This document shows, one piece after another, positions 1-8,463 of a DNA stretch of 64,000 bases. The translations under genes and the position numbers were made by a program. The stretch covers positions 1,140,417 to 1,204,416 of the forward strand of contig NZ_KV917369.1 in assembly GCF_002019595.1 (NCBI RefSeq), in the 5' to 3' direction. Positions within the stretch are counted from its first letter, which is position 1. Every line of letters begins with the position of its first letter. The notes beneath the pieces were generated by a model. That model did no database searches and had not been told where the DNA came from. It saw only the letters and a list, made by a program, of their open reading frames with translations. The stretch is from Priestia abyssalis. Lineage in GTDB: Bacteria; Bacillota; Bacilli; Bacillales; Bacillaceae_H.

Positions 1-246
1 AAAGAAATTGAATAATAGCACGCCCGTCAGACCCATTAAAATCAAGGGCCATAATGCTTGTTTAGGAAACGAAAGCGATTTTTCTTTCCACCATACATAC
101 GGTAACAAACAGAGCACAGCAATGACCCATCGTAATTCTGTCAGTAATAATGGAGAGGCATGTGGCACGAGAAACTTGCCTGATACAAAATTTCCTCCCC
201 ATAACATACTGGTAATCAACAACAATATGTAATACATTGGCTGCAT
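1..246 (-). CDS. EamA/DMT-family transporter, N-terminal part
   Basis: This is the first 82 codons of a membrane exporter whose 3' end lies outside the window. The start ATG is at 244-246, behind a ribosome site (AGGGG) on the minus strand. The N-terminus reads MQPMYYILLLITSMLWGGNF, and the WGGNFV plus LRW pattern is typical of the first helices of 10-TM drug/metabolite transporters. The family exports small metabolites; the substrate cannot be told from this part. A 15-bp inverted repeat lies about 60 bp upstream. Confidence 0.75.
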   Translation of the reverse strand, partial: MQPMYYILLLITSMLWGGNFVSGKFLVPHASPLLLTELRWVIAVLCLLPYVWWKEKSLSFPKQALWPLILMGLTGVLLFNFF

Positions 247-304
247 CGAGTATCACCCCTTATCTCCCTTCCATATTACTTCGAAACCCTAAATAAATCC
301 ACCT

Positions 305-347
305 AAAGAATGTGACATAAGTAAAAAAACGCTATGTCACATTCTTT
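305..347. repeat. 15-bp perfect inverted repeat upstream of the EamA gene
   Basis: Arms AAAGAATGTGACATA (305-319) and its exact complement (333-347) flank a 13-nt A-rich spacer. It could be an operator or a hairpin in the leader of the minus-strand EamA gene. No T-run follows on either strand, so a simple terminator is less likely. Confidence 0.5.
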
Positions 348-391
348 ACGTATAAGCCTTTTTTAAGGATTCAAGGAAGAAGGGGCCGTTA

Positions 392-493
392 ATGTTAAAA
401 GTAAAATTGACTCTCTCTAGCATGATAGCTTTTTACCTTATTTATGCTTTCTATTCTCCGTCTGGAGCTACTGACTTACAAAGGTTTATCTAA
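392..493 (+). CDS. possible 33-aa hydrophobic small protein
   Basis: ATG at 392 follows an AAGGGG ribosome site by about 6 nt. The product, beginning MLKVKLTLSSMIAFYLIYAF, would be a single hydrophobic helix with a short polar tail. The stop codon lies inside the left arm of the first of two hairpins that follow. No family is recognised. It may be a genuine small membrane peptide, a leader peptide, or chance. Confidence 0.3.
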   Translation: MLKVKLTLSSMIAFYLIYAFYSPSGATDLQRFI

Positions 494-576
494 TTGGATA
501 GCGCTAACGGAGTGCTGTCCAATTAGGTCTCGAAACGTCGACAGGGTTGCAGAGCAACCCTGTCGACGTTTCGAGA
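490..576. repeat. two adjacent hairpins, the second with a 23-bp perfect stem
   Basis: The first hairpin pairs 490-502 with 514-526 (CTAATTGGA core, one G-T pair). The second pairs 528-550 with 554-576 exactly, leaving only AGA as loop. No T-run follows. They may end the short transcript of the small ORF at 392 or block read-through toward the Spo0E-like gene. Between 577 and 819 I see only AT-rich promoter-like DNA. Confidence 0.6.
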
Positions 577-819
577 TAGATTTTATTGTCGGATGATAGA
601 GTAGTTTTTGTCGAGTGGAATTTTTTGAAATTTATGTGAAATTTTCTTGTTGTTAAAATATGTTGATGTAATAAGTTTTTTCACCAATCACTTTACAACT
701 ATTTAAAAAAATAATTAAAAAAAATGTCTATTATTGCGAGTCTATTTACATATTTAGTAGAATTTGTAATAATGCGTTAGGGGGTTATTTTCTGATTAAT
801 AATAAGGGAGGACATCCAT

Positions 820-1026
820 GTGTTTTTTTATAAGAAACACAGTAAGGCAGAGACTTTACTGATTGAAATTGTTCAAAAACGCCAACAAATGATGACAATA
901 GCGGAAGAAAAAGGGTTTACAAACATAGAAACAATTAAGTGCAGTCAAGAACTTGACGAACTTTTAAATATATATCAACAGCTGTTAGCAAAAAAGGAAA
1001 AACAAAAAGGTTTTTTTCATTTCTAG
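820..1026 (+). CDS. Spo0E-family aspartyl-phosphate phosphatase
   Basis: This small protein (68 aa) carries the Spo0E signature SQELDELLNIYQ at about residues 41-52, inside a predicted two-helix hairpin. Family members dephosphorylate phosphorylated Spo0A in the cytoplasm and so delay sporulation. The start is GTG at 820, 9 nt after GGGAGG (805-810). The overlapping ATG at 818 is in another frame. Length fits the short paralogues (YnzD, YisI type). The gene stands alone on its strand. The two sensor kinases in this window feed the same phosphorelay. Confidence 0.85.
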   Translation: MFFYKKHSKAETLLIEIVQKRQQMMTIAEEKGFTNIETIKCSQELDELLNIYQQLLAKKEKQKGFFHF

Positions 1027-1063
1027 TCAAACCGTTTGCCATGCAAAAGCTTGGTTAAATGAA

Positions 1064-1145
1064 AAAGAAGTCCCGTCTAAACAAAGCAAGGATTCATGAC
1101 GGCTCTGGATTAACCTTCACATGCCCATACAGACGAGACTTCTTT
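1064..1145. repeat. widely spaced inverted repeat after the Spo0E-like gene
   Basis: AAAGAAGTCCCGTCT (1064-1078) is complementary, with one mismatch, to 1131-1145. The arms are 52 nt apart. It may form the 3' end of the Spo0E-like transcript. The open frame over 1059-1289 shows no protein-like features and I do not call it. Confidence 0.35.
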
Positions 1146-1253
1146 CTATTGATTTCTAAATACATGAAAAGCTATGAACGGTTGATATTCTGCATCCAAA
1201 TCACTTCACCATATGTTGCTTCTGCTTCTAATTTGTCCTTTTACACCTTCGTT

Positions 1254-1985
1254 TTAAAAGAGATTAATAAGGAAAATCATAAACAATAATCCAATGATAA
1301 AAGAATAGGTAGCAAACCGCTCATTTCCATCTCCATGACTTTCTGGTATCAGTTCTTTATAAATAATGAATAACATGGCCCCGGCCGCAAAAGATAATCC
1401 ATATGAAACAAGGGAACTGATATAGGATGTTAAATAAAAGCCGAGAAGAGAGGTGAAAATCTCTACAGTCCCGGTTAAGGTAGCGATAAGAAAGGCTTTT
1501 AGTTTGGTAATATTTTGTTGAACTAAAAACAGGGCAACAAGCAATCCTTCAGGAGCGTTTTGCAGTCCGATGGCAAGGGCGATTAAATTTCCCGTGTTTG
1601 CCGCGTCTGAAGCGTAACTTACCCCGACAGACAGCCCTTCCGGTAAGTTATGAAGGGTAATGGCTGCGATGATCAGCATGGCTTTTTCATCAAATTGAAT
1701 TCCGCTTTTAGAATGCTCTAAATCGATGTGAGGAATGTTTTGCTCCAATAATGTCAAAGTTACGACGCCGAGCATTAATCCAATGGCAAGAGCGGTAAAT
1801 CCTCCTGATTGTAGAGCCTCTGGAATTAAACTCATCGTAGAGGCAGCTGTCATAATGCCAGCTGTGAAAGCTAGCAAAATATCACGCCAGCGGTGAGTTA
1901 ATGAATTATGCAAAAATAAGATAGGCAAGGCGCCCAGGCCTGTCGATAACGCAGACAGAATGCTTCCAATTAAAACTTCCTTCAT
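1254..1985 (-). CDS. ZIP-family divalent metal transporter
   Basis: This 243-aa protein has about eight hydrophobic segments. Two carry the ZIP metal-binding signatures: HNLPEG near residue 112 and QNAPEG near residue 142. The second has Gln in place of the usual His, as in the GufA/ZupT-like branch. It should import zinc or another divalent metal across the cell membrane. Start ATG at 1985 follows an AAAGGAG ribosome site. It is a single-gene unit. No Zur box was identified, so regulation is unknown. Confidence 0.85.
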   Translation of the reverse strand: MKEVLIGSILSALSTGLGALPILFLHNSLTHRWRDILLAFTAGIMTAASTMSLIPEALQSGGFTALAIGLMLGVVTLTLLEQNIPHIDLEHSKSGIQFDEKAMLIIAAITLHNLPEGLSVGVSYASDAANTGNLIALAIGLQNAPEGLLVALFLVQQNITKLKAFLIATLTGTVEIFTSLLGFYLTSYISSLVSYGLSFAAGAMLFIIYKELIPESHGDGNERFATYSFIIGLLFMIFLINLF

Positions 1986-2046
1986 ACTTCTTCTCCTTTA
2001 AGTAAATTCCCATCCTTAATATTATAAAGATATGTATGAAAAACGT

Positions 2047-2093
2047 GGATTTGCACGAGAACGGCTTAAAAGAAGAAAAGCCGTTCTCGTGCA
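2047..2093 (-). terminator. hairpin terminator of the GalT-like gene
   Basis: A perfect 15-bp stem (2053-2067 with 2078-2092) has a 10-nt loop. On the minus strand it is followed by a short T-run. It lies between the end of the GalT-like gene and the start of the ZIP gene. Confidence 0.6.
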
Positions 2094-2148
2094 CAAATCT
2101 TCATCCTATGGAATTTGATCAAAGAAATTTACTTCAAATTCATACGGT

Positions 2149-2937
2149 TTATTCAGCAGGTTCTTCCTGCTTATTTTGCGTTAAATATAATTCTTGAACG
2201 CGCTGAACGTGATCACTGACTTTATTGGATACTTGAGGAATGCCGTAGCCAATAAAAATAGGCGATGTGGCAAAGCGGGGGATAAGCTTAACCATGATGT
2301 CTCCGTCCATATAATAAAAGAACAAGTTATAGCTCGTACAACTGCGGTGAAAATGATTCAGTACATAGTGAGCAGCCATTTGAAGATATTGCGCGAAAAT
2401 AGATAAGTCTTTTAACTCAGACAATATAACATTGAACTCAAAAAAACCGATGCGCGGCTTCGTCGACAGATTAAATTGTACAGAGTTGCGTTCTTCTATG
2501 ATTAACCCTTCCAATTGATCGCGTGAGACCCGTTCGTATGCATTGATGTTTTTTAAGCCGACAATTTGCATGTGCGGGTGACGCAGGGACCCCCCTGACA
2601 TTGGGCCATGATTTTTAAAGAACATAACAGATTCATATTCTTTGCTGTTTATCATATTCAGCCAATGCTTAATACCGAAAGAAAGAAGTCGTTGTAAATG
2701 CTCTATTGGATAGATGGATAGTTCAGATAGGCATTCATCGGTTTCAATAATGACAGTTTGAAATGCCTCCTGAAGAACAGGGAACTTATTTTTCAGCCAG
2801 ATGATCGGACCGTCTTGATCAAGTATGTCGGTTAAGGATTTTATATCGCAAAACGGACAAGGGTGCTGGCGGTTAATGATCGTTTCAGGCTTTTGACCCG
2901 CGATGGATGAATTGAAAATGAGATGGGACTGTTTCAT
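2149..2937 (-). CDS. GalT/HIT-superfamily nucleotidyltransferase-like protein (DUF4931 type)
   Basis: The 262-aa protein has a CPFC zinc-type motif near residue 28 and SLRHPHMQ near residue 120. The latter is the HxHxQ-like active-site strand of galactose-1-phosphate uridylyltransferases, but the second half is not a normal GalT. Bacillus proteins of this kind are annotated DUF4931 and their substrate is unknown. I start it at ATG 2937, about 6 nt after AAAGGTG. The in-frame GTG at 2946 is part of that ribosome site. It is transcribed divergently from the kinase gene at 3046. Confidence 0.75.
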   Translation of the reverse strand: MKQSHLIFNSSIAGQKPETIINRQHPCPFCDIKSLTDILDQDGPIIWLKNKFPVLQEAFQTVIIETDECLSELSIYPIEHLQRLLSFGIKHWLNMINSKEYESVMFFKNHGPMSGGSLRHPHMQIVGLKNINAYERVSRDQLEGLIIEERNSVQFNLSTKPRIGFFEFNVILSELKDLSIFAQYLQMAAHYVLNHFHRSCTSYNLFFYYMDGDIMVKLIPRFATSPIFIGYGIPQVSNKVSDHVQRVQELYLTQNKQEEPAE

Positions 2938-3045
2938 AACGTTCACCTTTTATCACTTTTCTTAACATTATCTCATCCCCAATATAAAAAGCCAACTTAT
3001 TCGTTTTGTACTTGTGTTAAAATTTGGACAAAGGGGGAAAAAGAG

Positions 3046-4071
3046 ATGGAGCAAGCAGTAGGAAAGCTTTTTAGTACAGAGATTTTGAATGAAGCTGCTT
3101 CCCAATTCGGGGCAGAGAAAGACACCTTAAAAATGTTGGGCGACTTTGAAAATTATGTGTATGAAGTGACAAGAGGAGAGAACTCCTATGTGCTTCGTTT
3201 AACGCACAGTTCACATCGGTCACGTGAGCAGGTAGAAGCGGAACTTGACTGGATTCTCTTTTTGAAAAGAAAAGGAGTGGAGGTGGCAGCACCTGTTTTA
3301 TCGGCTCGTGGACAGTTACTTGAGCGCCTTACCGTACCCGAAGGAGAGTTTATTGTCAGCTTGTTTGAAAAGGCGCCGGGGTGTTTAATTCGTGTGGATG
3401 ATGACCTGCAGTTTCATGAATCATTATTTTCTCAGTGGGGAGAAATGATAGGTAAAATGCACAACGCAACTCGTGCATATACACCTCGTGCTGGTGTAAA
3501 TAAACGGATGGATTGGCAGGAAGAAGAGTTAGGAACGGCATGGAGGATTGCCGAAAAAGAACCGTTCTTAGCTGACAAAATAGAAAAACTTTTAAAGCAA
3601 ATTCAAATATTGCCTGTAAATGAAAATGTATATGGTCTTATCCATACAGATGTCCACTCGGGGAATTTCTTTTTTGATGGAGAAACTATGACCATATTTG
3701 ATTTCGATGATTGCTGTTATCATTGGTTCATTAATGATTTAGCCATTCCGCTGTTTTATTCATCTTTTTATCGACATCCAAAAGATGAACAGGAGAGACA
3801 AAAATTTGCACGACGCTTCTTTCGTTCTTTTTTGGTTGGTTATTTTCGACATTTCGAGTTGGACGAATGGTGGCTTGAGAAGCTGCCGCTTTTTTTAATG
3901 TTTCGCGACATTACTTTTTATGCCGCTTTGCGCTTAAAGTTAAGCGATAAAGATTTGACGCCGCGCGTAAAAGAAATGATTGCTGAGGTGAAAGGAAGAA
4001 TTGAAGCGGAACGACCGGTAGTGGATATTGATTATCGACAAATCTGTCAAGATTTAAGTCTACATAAATAA
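3046..4071 (+). CDS. aminoglycoside-phosphotransferase-family kinase
   Basis: The 341-aa protein has the APH-fold catalytic loop HTDVHSGNFFF near residue 205 and the metal-binding IFDFDDC near residue 222. Together these mark an active-looking small-molecule kinase. Family members phosphorylate aminoglycosides, choline, homoserine or other alcohols, and the substrate here is unknown. Start ATG at 3046 follows AAGGGGG. The frame is open further upstream but lacks a ribosome site there. Nothing links it specifically to antibiotic resistance. Confidence 0.8.
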   Translation: MEQAVGKLFSTEILNEAASQFGAEKDTLKMLGDFENYVYEVTRGENSYVLRLTHSSHRSREQVEAELDWILFLKRKGVEVAAPVLSARGQLLERLTVPEGEFIVSLFEKAPGCLIRVDDDLQFHESLFSQWGEMIGKMHNATRAYTPRAGVNKRMDWQEEELGTAWRIAEKEPFLADKIEKLLKQIQILPVNENVYGLIHTDVHSGNFFFDGETMTIFDFDDCCYHWFINDLAIPLFYSSFYRHPKDEQERQKFARRFFRSFLVGYFRHFELDEWWLEKLPLFLMFRDITFYAALRLKLSDKDLTPRVKEMIAEVKGRIEAERPVVDIDYRQICQDLSLHK

Positions 4072-4073
4072 TT

Positions 4074-4102
4074 ATGAGGTGAGTGCTTTTTACTCACCTC
4101 AT
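4074..4102. terminator. shared terminator between convergent genes
   Basis: ATGAGGTGAGT (4074-4084) pairs exactly with 4092-4102 around a T-rich loop. It sits between the APH-like gene and the convergent kinase gene. Confidence 0.7.
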
Positions 4103-4103
4103 A

Positions 4104-5615
4104 TTATTTATGTATAAGCGGTAAGTGAATAGTAACTTCTGTTCCTTTTTTGACGATGCTATCGATAGAGATGGTACCATCGTACATTTCAATGATTCGT
4201 TTGCACACGACGAGGCCGAGGCCGGTGCCGGTGTCTTTTGATGTATAAAAAGGATGGAAGATTTTATGCAGTCGTTCTTTTGGAATCCCTTCTCCCGTAT
4301 CTTTTACTTTAATGATACATTCATTATTTTGGGCGATAACCGAAAGCGTGAGGTTCCCTCCTCTTGGCATAGAATCAAGAGCGTTTTTTGTTAAGTTCAA
4401 CAATACTTGCTTCACTTGATCCTTTGTACAGTGGATAAGAAGCGGCTTTAGAGGAAGAGAGACGATGAATTCGACATTATGCAAATGGGATTCTGACTCG
4501 ATAATAGGCTGAAGTTCTTTAATGATTTCGCTGATGTTGTGATTTTGGCGATGCTCAGCTGTAGGTTTTCCGAGAACGAGAAACTCGCTTACGATTTGAT
4601 TGATGCGATTGATTTCGGTTTGGATGACCGAGAAATAATATTGATCTTCTTCGTCCTGGTGTTTTTCGCTCAGAAGCGTAATAAGTCCTTTAATTCCTGT
4701 AAGCGGATTTCTTATCTCATGGGCAGTACTGGCTGCTAATGTTCCCACAAGTTCAATCTTTTGTGCTTCCGTTTGTATGCGTTCCTTTAATGATTGCCGT
4801 TTTAATAGCCAAATCTTTAGCACTAAAAATAGAATGCTGGTTGTGATACTCGAAGAAATTAAAGAAATGATAAGAATTGTGGCGATAGTTAAAGTAGAAA
4901 TGGGTTGGGCAGCCACGGCAACTGACCATGGAATCCGATCTAAATAAGTTTCGGCTTTGCGTACAGCAGGTACATGCACGGTCTTGCCAAACTCCAAAAT
5001 GTTCACTCTGTTTCGGTCAAATACTTGAATATCAGTTTCAGGAGTAAGTTCTGTCATAACGCTTGCCAAATAGTTCAGGCGCAGAACAGCAAGCAGAATC
5101 GCTTGAATATGATTATTCGAGTCTAAGACAGGAGTGGCAATTGTGACGATATAGCGGCCTGTGAGCCGCCCATAATATGCATTGGATATAGTTGTTAGCT
5201 TTGTCTCTAAAACGCTTTGGAAAAAATCGCGATCATACACATTTACCTGTTTTTGCAAGGGATGGGAACCGAACAGCATGTTTCCTTTAATATCACAAAA
5301 ATATAAGCCGGATAGGCGTAAGTCGTTATGATGGGCTTTAGCCAAAATGGATTCGATATATTGATGGGATTCTTTTTTAGGATTAGACGTAAGAGCAATG
5401 GTTTCAATGCTTGTTACGGTTTCTCCGATAAAACGGTCCAAATAATTTTTATGAAAACTGGCCAGTTGCTGTGCATCCGCCATTCGTTCTGCCTCGAGCT
5501 GATGTATCCGAAATTGAGTCCATATACCGCTTATGATAACCGAGGGAAGGAGAACGATCAATAGATAGAGCTGTATCGTTTTCATTTTTGATTGAGAAGC
5601 AAAAGAGTGCATCAT
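4104..5615 (-). CDS. sensor histidine kinase with extracellular Cache domain, KinD-like
   Basis: The 503-aa protein has a TM helix at about 12-34, an extracellular region of about 200 residues resembling a Cache sensor, a second TM at about 243-270, a HisKA domain with STAHEIRNPL (His299), and an HATPase domain ending DTGTGLGL. This is the architecture of sporulation kinase KinD, which passes phosphate to Spo0F in response to an outside signal. No receiver gene is adjacent, as expected of an orphan phosphorelay kinase. The start at 5615 lies rather far (13 nt) from AAGGAG. The start and the exact kinase name are therefore uncertain. Confidence 0.75.
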   Translation of the reverse strand: MMHSFASQSKMKTIQLYLLIVLLPSVIISGIWTQFRIHQLEAERMADAQQLASFHKNYLDRFIGETVTSIETIALTSNPKKESHQYIESILAKAHHNDLRLSGLYFCDIKGNMLFGSHPLQKQVNVYDRDFFQSVLETKLTTISNAYYGRLTGRYIVTIATPVLDSNNHIQAILLAVLRLNYLASVMTELTPETDIQVFDRNRVNILEFGKTVHVPAVRKAETYLDRIPWSVAVAAQPISTLTIATILIISLISSSITTSILFLVLKIWLLKRQSLKERIQTEAQKIELVGTLAASTAHEIRNPLTGIKGLITLLSEKHQDEEDQYYFSVIQTEINRINQIVSEFLVLGKPTAEHRQNHNISEIIKELQPIIESESHLHNVEFIVSLPLKPLLIHCTKDQVKQVLLNLTKNALDSMPRGGNLTLSVIAQNNECIIKVKDTGEGIPKERLHKIFHPFYTSKDTGTGLGLVVCKRIIEMYDGTISIDSIVKKGTEVTIHLPLIHK

Positions 5616-5756
5616 CGATAAAGTAAATCTCCTTATAAAATGGGTCCTTAGAAAAGCTTCTTTTTATTATAACAAAATCGGCATAATTCAAACATGAACG
5701 TACAAGGAGGTAGGAGTTTGTTCGGTTCGTTTGAGGCACACAGATGTGCAAATGAA

Positions 5757-5980
5757 GACGTTGCAACAGGACGTGGCGATCTTAGTCGGCCTTCTTTAAT
5801 CAAGTCGCCTTCGCTTTTTTTGTTGTCCAGCTGCACGAGCCAGCTCCTACGGTCATTTGATTCCTTCCTACAGAAGCAAAAAGCGCTTCTTTGTCAGGAA
5901 CTCTAATGCCCTATGGAGGAGAGCCATGGATGGCGGGGATTACAGCGTTGGTCACAGGACGTGACCGTTCTTAGCTGTAA
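5757..5980 (-). ncRNA. structured repeat RNA with two GUCCU loops (Bacillaceae-1-like)
   Basis: Two similar hairpins lie at 5757-5787 and 5940-5980. Each has an outer stem (GAC/GTC; TTACAGC/GCTGTAA), an inner stem (GCAAC/GTGGC; GGTCAC/GTGACC) and the same pentaloop, read as GTCCT on the minus strand. Stem sequences differ while pairing is kept, which points to RNA. From memory, the Bacillaceae-1 RNA motif is defined by two terminal loops of consensus RUCCU, which fits. On the minus strand the element precedes the KinD-like gene. A third copy lies at 44513-44548. Confidence 0.5.
5789..5893. repeat. diverged copy of the interspersed GTCGCCTCCGCTTTTC repeat
   Basis: The stretch has AGTCGCCTTCGC at its left end and GCAAAAAGCGCTTC further on, matching the repeat at 15761-15878 and 21667-21811 in order and spacing. 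It lies between the two loop hairpins of the structured repeat. Confidence 0.45.
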
Positions 5981-6014
5981 CTGGGCTCGTTCCGCTTTTC
6001 TTTGCACCCAGGGT

Positions 6015-6061
6015 TTGACAAATAAAAGCGTTTTTAGTACTATTATCTTGAAGTCGAGATA
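6015..6061 (+). promoter_or_regulatory. sigma-A promoter and MhqR-type operator
   Basis: TTGACA (6015-6020), 17 bp, then TACTAT (6038-6043) gives a strong vegetative promoter. Directly after it, TATCTTGAAGTCGAGATA (6044-6061) is a near-perfect palindrome matching the known MhqR box. A repressor bound there would cover the transcription start of the MarR gene downstream, implying autoregulation. Confidence 0.75.
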
Positions 6062-6196
6062 CATGGTTTTGGGCCTAATCAAAGGCTTTTTTCTCGCTTT
6101 CTTCAAATGGGGATGACAGAGTATTTTAGAAAAAAGGGGTTCTCCCTAAAAGACTCTACATTGGCCAAGTTTTCTTTAAAGGATGAGGAAAAGATA

Positions 6197-6661
6197 ATGA
6201 GTGAACAAATGACTAGAGAAGAATTAGATCAATCATTAAAGTTATTTATTGTGTTATCAAGAGCTCATCGCTCTATCAATGATCACGTTCATAAATTTAT
6301 TCAGCAACACGACTTGAATCCAACTGAATTTGCGGTACTTGAGCTGCTGTATCATAAAGGCAGACAGCCGCTGCAGCAAATCGGCGGCAAAATTCTGCTT
6401 GCAAGCGGAAGCATTACGTATGTCATCGACAAGCTGGAGAAAAAAGAATTTTTGATGCGTGTTGCATGTCCAAATGATCGCCGTGTGACATATGCAGAAA
6501 TTACGCAAAAAGGAAAAGACATGATTGAGAGCATGTTTCCAAGTCATGAGCAGCGCATCCATGAATTAATGTCTGTCCTAACGAATGATGAAAAAGCCGG
6601 ATTGATTGAGTTATTAAAAAAACTCGGTCATTATGCAGACCAATACGTCCCTTCCGAATAA
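6197..6661 (+). CDS. mhqR: MarR-family repressor, MhqR-like
   Basis: The 154-aa protein is a single winged-helix MarR domain. The segment from FAVLELLYHKG through LLASGSITYVIDKLE is very close to B. subtilis MhqR, which represses quinone- and diamide-induced oxygenase and reductase genes. I start it at ATG 6197 behind GAGGAAAAG. An upstream in-frame ATG at 6107 would add an unconserved leader. It is preceded by about 140 nt of 5' UTR and by its own probable operator, and followed by a terminator. None of the usual target genes (mhqNOP, mhqED, azoR2) is in this window. Confidence 0.8.
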   Translation: MSEQMTREELDQSLKLFIVLSRAHRSINDHVHKFIQQHDLNPTEFAVLELLYHKGRQPLQQIGGKILLASGSITYVIDKLEKKEFLMRVACPNDRRVTYAEITQKGKDMIESMFPSHEQRIHELMSVLTNDEKAGLIELLKKLGHYADQYVPSE

Positions 6662-6690
6662 AAGAGCCCATTGGGCTCTTTTATTTTAGG
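6661..6690 (+). terminator. terminator of the mhqR-like gene
   Basis: AAAGAGCCC pairs with GGGCTCTTT around ATT, followed by TTTTATTTT. Confidence 0.85.
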
Positions 6691-6753
6691 AGTTCATTTT
6701 CAAAGCTTTAAGTCATATAGTAAGGCAAATATAAATAAGAAAGAGGGAAAGTA

Positions 6754-8463
6754 ATGAAATTTCAAGACTATAAATATGAGCGCCCTGACCTTGGTCTGAT
6801 GGAACAGCAGATCCAGGATGCCATCCAGCAATTTCAACAAGCTGCGAATGCAGAAGGACAGCATGAAGCAATTCGGACGATAAATGATATACGGGCTGAA
6901 TTCGATACAATGTATAACATATGCCATATTCGTCACACGGTAGATACGGATGATGAGTTTTATCAACGAGAGCAAGATTTCATGGATGAAGCAGAACCTC
7001 ATGTGCAAAGTTTTGTTAGCCGCTACTATGAAGTACTCATTAAGTCCCCTTTTCGCACAGAGCTTGAACAAAAGTGGGGAGCCCACCTTTTTGCATTGGC
7101 AGAAATGGAATTAAAAACGTTTTCATCTGAGATTGTGAAAGATTTGCAACATGAAAATAAATTGGGATCTGAGTATACCAAGCTGGTCGCTTCGGCCAAA
7201 ATTTCGTTTGAGGGGGAAGAGCGCACGTTAGCGCAGCTGGGCCCTTTTTTGGAGTCGAGGGACCGCGATATGCGAAAACGTGCAGCAGAAGCGAGAATCC
7301 GCTTTTTTAAGGAACATGAAAATCGATTTGATGACATTTTTGATAAGCTGGTGAAAGTTCGCACGGCTATAGCGAAAAAGCTTGGATTCAACAATTTTGT
7401 GGAATTGGGTTATGCACGCCTGGCACGTACGGATTATAATGCTGAAATGGTCAAGATGTACCGGGCGCAAATCCATGAGCATATCGTTCCTCTTGTCGTT
7501 CAATTAAAAGAACGTCAACGACAAAGAATTGGAGTGGACCAGCTTAAGCATTACGATGACGGGTTCATGTTTGAAAGCGGCAATGCCGTACCAAAAGGAG
7601 ATGCGAATTGGATTATTGAAAATGGAAAGCAGATGTATGAAGAACTGTCACCAGAAACAAAAGAGTTTTTCCACTATATGTTTGAAAAAGAATTGATGGA
7701 TTTGACAGCCAAAAAAGGAAAGGCCAGCGGAGGATATTGTACATATATCGAAAATTACGAATCACCTTTTATCTTTTCAAATTTCAATGGGACATCTGGG
7801 GATATTGATGTACTTACACATGAAGCAGGCCACGCTTTTCAAGTTTATTCGAGCCGTCATGTAGACGTTCCCGAATATGTATGGCCGACTTATGAAGCGG
7901 CAGAAATTCATTCAATGAGCATGGAGTTTTTTACATGGCCATGGATGGAGCGTTTTTTTAAAGAGGATGCCGAAAAATATAAATTCAGCCATTTAAGTGA
8001 TGCCGTTGTATTTTTACCATATGGGGTTTGTGTGGATGAATTTCAACATTTTGTTTATGAGCATCCGCAGGCCTCGCCGCAAGAGAGAAAAGAAATGTGG
8101 CGCCAGATTGAACAAAAATATATGCCTTATAAAGACTATGATGGGATTGATTATTTAGAAAACGGCGGATTTTGGCATCGTCAAATTCATATTTTTACAG
8201 ATCCATTTTATTATATTGATTATACATTAGCTCAAATGTGCGCTTTTCAGTTTTGGAAGCGCAATCGGGAAAATCACGAGGCAGCTTGGAGCGATTATCT
8301 CTATCTTTGCCGACAAGGCGGAACCAAGCCTTTTACCCAACTTGTAAAAGACGCAGGCCTCATTTCTCCATTTGAACAGGGGTGTGTCCAGTCGGTAATA
8401 GGTGAGATCGAATCGTACTTAAATGGAATAGATGATCGACATTTATCTCGTATTAGCGGGTAG
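6754..8463 (+). CDS. M3-family oligoendopeptidase (PepF-like)
   Basis: The 569-aa cytoplasmic metallopeptidase has the zinc site HEAGH at residues 356-360, with the third ligand glutamate expected in YEAAEIHSMS about 25 residues on. Length and motif fit the M3 oligoendopeptidase F group, which degrades short peptides. The start at 6754 is preceded by AGAGGGAAAG. It is a single-gene unit after the mhqR-like terminator. The 8464-8700 stretch downstream contains an imperfect hairpin (CATCCG/CGGATG) and otherwise nothing recognisable. Confidence 0.85.
   Translation: MKFQDYKYERPDLGLMEQQIQDAIQQFQQAANAEGQHEAIRTINDIRAEFDTMYNICHIRHTVDTDDEFYQREQDFMDEAEPHVQSFVSRYYEVLIKSPFRTELEQKWGAHLFALAEMELKTFSSEIVKDLQHENKLGSEYTKLVASAKISFEGEERTLAQLGPFLESRDRDMRKRAAEARIRFFKEHENRFDDIFDKLVKVRTAIAKKLGFNNFVELGYARLARTDYNAEMVKMYRAQIHEHIVPLVVQLKERQRQRIGVDQLKHYDDGFMFESGNAVPKGDANWIIENGKQMYEELSPETKEFFHYMFEKELMDLTAKKGKASGGYCTYIENYESPFIFSNFNGTSGDIDVLTHEAGHAFQVYSSRHVDVPEYVWPTYEAAEIHSMSMEFFTWPWMERFFKEDAEKYKFSHLSDAVVFLPYGVCVDEFQHFVYEHPQASPQERKEMWRQIEQKYMPYKDYDGIDYLENGGFWHRQIHIFTDPFYYIDYTLAQMCAFQFWKRNRENHEAAWSDYLYLCRQGGTKPFTQLVKDAGLISPFEQGCVQSVIGEIESYLNGIDDRHLSRISG

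Noticed and set aside
1059..1289. 76-codon open frame on the plus strand
   Set aside because: No ribosome site, protein-unlike composition, and it overlaps the end of the ZIP gene and a spaced inverted repeat.
3046..4071. antibiotic resistance reading of the APH-type kinase
   Set aside because: The fold is shared by many metabolic kinases and nothing in the sequence or neighbours points to aminoglycosides.
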